From positions 26,702,728 to 26,766,727 of the forward strand of contig NC_134676.1 in the NCBI RefSeq assembly GCF_030463565.1: a stretch of DNA of 64,000 nt. Direction: 5' to 3'. A program made the position numbers and the translations under genes. Below are positions 59,965 through 64,000 of the stretch, one piece after another (the first letter of the stretch is position 1; every line of letters starts with the position of its first letter). Origin of the DNA: Pelecanus crispus. Its lineage: Eukaryota; Chordata; Aves; Pelecaniformes; Pelecanidae. The notes below the pieces were generated by a model that was given only the letters and a program-made list of their open reading frames with translations, was not told the origin of the DNA and made no database searches.

Positions 59965-62797
59965 CTGTAGAAAAAGCGCCAATTCCAGTGAACATGTTAT
60001 CTTCCCTCTCCCACAAAAACATCACTCAGATAAACAAACAAACAAATCAATCTTAATCCCCATCCACATCTTAGATTTAGCCAGTCAAGTACGAGAACAT
60101 ATCTGATAACCTCAAAATGTGCAACACTCCTATTGATTTTTGCTTTCAAAAAATCTCTGGAAGGTAGTGAATACAAGCACAAAGACAGCACAAAAAGCAA
60201 CAGTGTAAGAATCTGTAACACAGTAATCAGATATGTACTTCACACATTTCCCACTTTCGGGTGTTGGGGGGGAAAGAGTGATGCAAAAGGAGTCAAAAGA
60301 GGAGAAGTCACATTTTGATCTTTCTAGGTTTCTTGGTGTTTGGACGGATTTTTGCCTGTCTATACTTTGGACCAACACAGCCCCATTATATCAGTGCAGC
60401 TCCAGACACAGACAAGAATCTATACAAAACAGTGATCTGCATTTCTCATTATTTTGCCTTCCAGTTTATGATTTTAGCCTAGGCAGTTTAGGCATGAAAT
60501 TTCAAATGCACGAAGTTTCCATTAGATTTTTTTTAAAAGGAAATTATCTAAGTATTATAAGCTTTTAAAAAATACTTAAAATAATTTATGTTTTAATTCA
60601 TATAAGAAAACACAACATCAAAGTCTGTCCGCTCCTTCCTTTAGTTCTCATGAAGCTGAAAATTCATCTGTTTGTACAAATTTGCTACAAGGTATACTTG
60701 TAATTTATATGCTTGTTTTGCACCTATTTTGGTCATTTGCCTGGGCAGACCTCACATGCTGCTGGAAATCTTTTATCATTCCTAAAAAAATGTTCAACTG
60801 TTTAACAAAAACTAATCTCATACAGACATGTGGAGTACTTGATGTATGTACAAAGACAAGATTATCTGAAATTAATTCCCCTCTTATGTAATTTTCAAAG
60901 GCAAAGTCTCTTGCCCTTTGTATTACCATATCAAAAGCATATGTTCACAGTCCAGGTTTATTTAAACTTAACATAGATTAGGAACACTATGGAATAGGCA
61001 TATTGCATCTTCTATCTGTTCATTCAAGTTGGATGCCAAGCCTACATGAATACTCTCAGTACACTCAACTCCATCAAGTATTATAACTGGAAGGCAAAAT
61101 AGAGGGAACTGCAGATTAGAAATTGAAGCTTTGGTCAACAGTCCTTTGGTGTCCGGTTCATTTATACCCCAGGACAGTCAGGAGAATTCTTGATTACCAC
61201 ACTATCTATTCAGTTTGTCCCATTACATTTATATTACTATGCTGTGTTTCAGTTACCCGACTGGATAAGCAAAATTTGCTCTTTCCTCACAATGTAAAGT
61301 TTGCATCTGAAGACCCCCCCTAACCCCACCTGGGCTTCCTTTAAGCACTAAAGATTAGAGAGAGGATGCAGAGCAGAATGCAGAGAGGCTTGCAGTAGCT
61401 TTATTTTCATGTTCAGCATTAAAATGATGGTCAGATGACAAGCCAGGAAGAGCTTTCCCTCAGCAGGGCTTAGCAGAGATGAAAGGTCTGGGAGAGATGG
61501 TCTAGAACAGATGCGACACTCCTCAGCAGCATTCGGCAATTTGCTGTATTACCTAAAAAATTACACCTAGGAAATTGCTCCTATTGCAAGGTCATTTGCT
61601 ACGCCCTTCTACTCTTTTCCAGCAGCACGTAATATTTTGTGGCATTTGAGTTCTCACTGAGAGTACTGGGTAGTGGTTTGTGGCTTGCAGTCTGTAAAAC
61701 TGACATTTTATGAACTTTCAGGGTTAAACACACATAACCTAACCTGCAGTTAGAGGGACAGAAGTCATCCCAAGATGCTCTTGGGTTTGAGTCCGAAGTA
61801 CCTATGGATTTCATGCATTATTGCAGCCCGCTAGCTGTTTTAACCATCTAGTCTATAAAACCACCTTCTTCCTCAGCTCCTCCTGCTTGTTGCTACTGCC
61901 TAAAAACAGAGTAGTCATACTCAAGCCTTCCCCTACTTCCCCCGGGCGCAATCAGAAAACCCTCTTGCAGTCCCGAAGCTGTAATTACCCCTCTGTCAAG
62001 GTACTGAAAAAACAAACCTTTCTTCCCAAGCTACCCATTGCAAGAAGGGTCTCTATTATTAGCAGCAGCTCTACAGCACACTGTAATGTTAATTTCCTTT
62101 TAGTTGCTTAGAATATTAGTATCTTATTAAATTGTCGTGGCTTAGCTCCAGCCAGCAACTAAGCACCACGCAGCCGCTCACTCACTCCCCTCTACCCCGA
62201 TGGGATGGGGGAGAGAATTGGAGGAGTAAGAGTGAGAAACACTCCTGGGTTGAGATAAGAACAGTTTAATCATTGAAATAAAGTAAAATAGTAATGATAA
62301 TAATAACAATATAATAATAATATACAAAGCAAGTGATGCACAATGCAACTGCTCACCACCCGCCAACCGATACCCAGACAGTTCCCGAGCAGCAATTGCT
62401 GCCCCCTCGGCCAACCCCCTCCCCCCCCAGTTTATATACTGAGCATGACGTCATATGGTATGGAATAGCCCTTTGGTCAGTTTGGATCAACTATTCTGGC
62501 TGTGCCCCCTCCCAGTTTCTTGTGCACCTGGCAGAGCATGGGAAGCTGGAAAGTCCTTGACTAGCATAAGCACTACTTAGCAACAACTAAAACATCAGCA
62601 TGTTATCAGCATTATTCTCCTACTAAATCCAAAACACAGCACTATGCCTGCTACTAGGAAGAAAATTAACACTATTCCAGCCGAAACCAGGACATAAACA
62701 AATTTCCACATTTGTTTCATCGTGAAACCCTACTATTCTACTAGGATACAAACCCTACAGGGCAACTAAAAAATTACAAAAATTAGAGAAAACTTAC
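59965..62797 (-). other. JMY: JMY intron between the candidate short exon and the first certain exon
   Basis: Holds the solo LTR at 62133-62694, which lies about 100 bases downstream of the donor at 62797. If the short exon is not real, the intron continues past the right edge. A moderately GC-rich segment at about 61345-62000 has no identified element. Confidence 0.6.
62133..62694 (-). mobile_element. Solo LTR, family B copy 3, same orientation as JMY
   Basis: On the minus strand it starts TGTCCTGGTTTCGGCTGG and ends CCACGACA. Flanks TAAAT (62128-62132) and TAAAC (62695-62699) look like a 5-bp duplication with one change. CRE is at 62446-62453, TATATAAA about 62429-62438, ATTAAA at 62270-62265. 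It is 562 bp and very similar to copy 1 along its length, the main difference being the shorter AT-rich tract. The short frames 62178-62414 and 62333-62560 are LTR sequence, not genes. Confidence 0.9.
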
Positions 62798-62829
62798 CAA
62801 CATTGGAAGGAGAATCTTAAGTAATCTCA
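62798..62829 (-). CDS. JMY: Candidate very short JMY exon upstream of the first certain exon
   Basis: Minus-strand sequence ending CCAATGTTG is followed by a perfect donor gtaagt after 62798. In the phase required by the exon at 59791-59964 it reads RLLKILLPML, a hydrophobic helix that would join naturally to LLEKHKN. An AG at 62831-62830, preceded by a modest pyrimidine-rich stretch, would define a 32-base exon starting with the last two bases of a split codon. Upstream is an A-rich run on this strand, so a longer exon is unlikely. The -3 base of the acceptor is G, which is unfavourable. It could also be a chance donor. Confidence 0.42.
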
Positions 62830-63892
62830 CTCCAGAAACAGAACATACAATGGAGGTTTGTTTGTTTTTTTTTTTTTCTTTACAGACCATTCTTAAGGCC
62901 TATTTAATAGTTCTGATATTCTGGAAGACAGTCACAACTTTGCAAAAGTTGGAGTGGAAGTGCCAGGAAATTAAAGACCATTTCAATTTTATGACCATCA
63001 GTACAGTACAAAGACATCTTAAGGACACTAAAAGCAAATATCTACTTATAATTAGTTGGTTGTTCAGTGAAAATCATGTCCATCACTGGAAACAGTACAG
63101 ATAAAGTAATGAATTATCACTGCATTCCTGCACATGCAGCAGATAAGTAAATGAGCATCATTTCAAGGTATTGTCCATGTCCAGTTCTATTTCGTCTGCT
63201 GCTGGGGTTACCCCAATCCTAAACCTAATCCTCAACTCCTTCAGAAATACCAAACCCCCAATAAAAAAATACAAGTGAGGGCAGGTTATTCATACAGAAT
63301 ATATATATTCTTAAGTTATTAACACAAGGTGAGCAGCCATTCTTCCTTCCTAAGGCAGTGATGCACACAGAGTCCATTTCCTGCGCCTAATGAAGACCTT
63401 TCTGAATGAAAATGGTCATGAAATTTCATTTAAACTACAGTGCCAGAAAAGACATAACAAAACATGAAAACTGATTTGGAAACCAAAGAGTGTCACCTTA
63501 TTTGGTTTGGAGCAAAGACCAAAGAGCTATTGGATAGGGATATTCTTCAAAACAGGTAGGCAGGCTGCCAATCTGTGAGCAGTGGTTACATGCAGACTCA
63601 TTACACCTACCCAACTATTAACATGATCTTCTCCAGGCTTATTCAGACAGCATTTTGGGGAAAAACTTCCGAACATTAACCTCTTATACCAAGACTGTAA
63701 ACCAGCTCAAAAGCACAGTGAAATTATTTTGTCCTGTCAGATCACCATAAAATTGCTGCCTCAAATTTCACTTGGGTTAAAAATTACATGAGAGAAAGAA
63801 GAAACGGAAGAAGTGTGGGGAAAAAAAAAAGTTTTGAAAAAGAAAACCAACACGGAGAAATTATGGCATGCATCTGAAATTATAGTTACAGT
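62830..63892 (-). other. JMY: JMY intron or upstream region, continuing beyond the window
   Basis: AT-rich DNA with a T-run near 62861-62877 and a poly(A) run near 63820-63830. No further JMY exon was recognised on the minus strand, so the exons for the N-terminal part lie past 64000. The 84-codon plus frame at 62850-63104 has no recognisable domain. Confidence 0.6.
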
Positions 63893-64000
63893 ATGTGCCC
63901 AGGTGGCCAACAGCATCCTGGCTTGTATCAGGAATGGTGTGGCCAGCAGGAGCAGGGAGGTGATTGTCCCCCTGTACTCGGCGCTGGTGAGGCCACACCT
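63893..64000 (+). mobile_element. CR1 LINE fragment, running off the right edge
   Basis: The sequence gtgcccaggtggccaacagc, then ggaatggtgtggccagcagg and cctgtactcggcgctggtga, matches the well-conserved CR1 reverse-transcriptase 3' coding region in sense on the plus strand, opposite to JMY. The left end at about 63893 is the 5' truncation point; the 3' end is outside the window. Confidence 0.9.

Noticed and set aside
60705..60929. 74-codon minus frame considered as an upstream JMY exon
   Set aside because: The sequence does not resemble JMY and has no fitting donor in phase with the exon at 59791-59964.

Overview
The window is a stretch of bird nuclear genome. Four things point to a bird: a JMY gene whose exons read cleanly against vertebrate JMY, CR1 LINE fragments (the dominant avian LINE), solo LTRs of avian endogenous-retrovirus type, and AT-rich unique DNA with few SINE-like elements. 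I see no bacterial or organellar genes, no rRNA or tRNA gene and no CRISPR array.

One protein-coding gene is clearly supported: JMY (junction-mediating and regulatory protein, an actin nucleator and p53/p300 cofactor), on the minus strand. Nine exons between 59964 and 20624 splice into one open frame of 630 codons plus a stop. All nine have consensus AG acceptors and GT donors, and the phases agree at every junction. They encode the central helical/coiled-coil region, a proline-rich stretch, three WH2 actin-binding motifs and the Arp2/3-binding connector/acidic tail ending in Asp-Trp-Glu-Asn. A tenth very short exon is possible at 62798-62829. The N-terminal portion (roughly the first third of the protein) and the promoter lie beyond the right edge.

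Layout from left to right: 1 to about 13.7 kb is non-coding. In mammals the neighbour at this end is HOMER1, convergent with JMY, so the left edge could be near its 3' end, but no coding exon proves it. This part holds a small terminal-inverted-repeat element and several G-runs. From about 13.7 to 20.6 kb is the likely long JMY 3' UTR. From 20.6 to 64 kb are JMY exons and introns.

The introns carry four solo LTRs. Three (48339-48941, 57839-58404, 62133-62694) belong to one family and lie in the same orientation as JMY. Each retains a CRE palindrome and at least a TATA-like box. One (39885-40980) is a different GC-rich family in the opposite orientation and has an internal tandem repeat that keeps long frames open on both strands. 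Two CR1 fragments, an older CR1-like fragment and microsatellites make up the other recognisable repeats. Most remaining open frames in introns and flanks look like chance.

I did not find a new multi-gene system. The items most worth a second look are the sense-oriented LTR trio around JMY exons, the direct LTR pair that brackets two exons, the LTR with open frames on both strands, the candidate 32-base exon, and a short direct/inverted AT repeat in the last intron.
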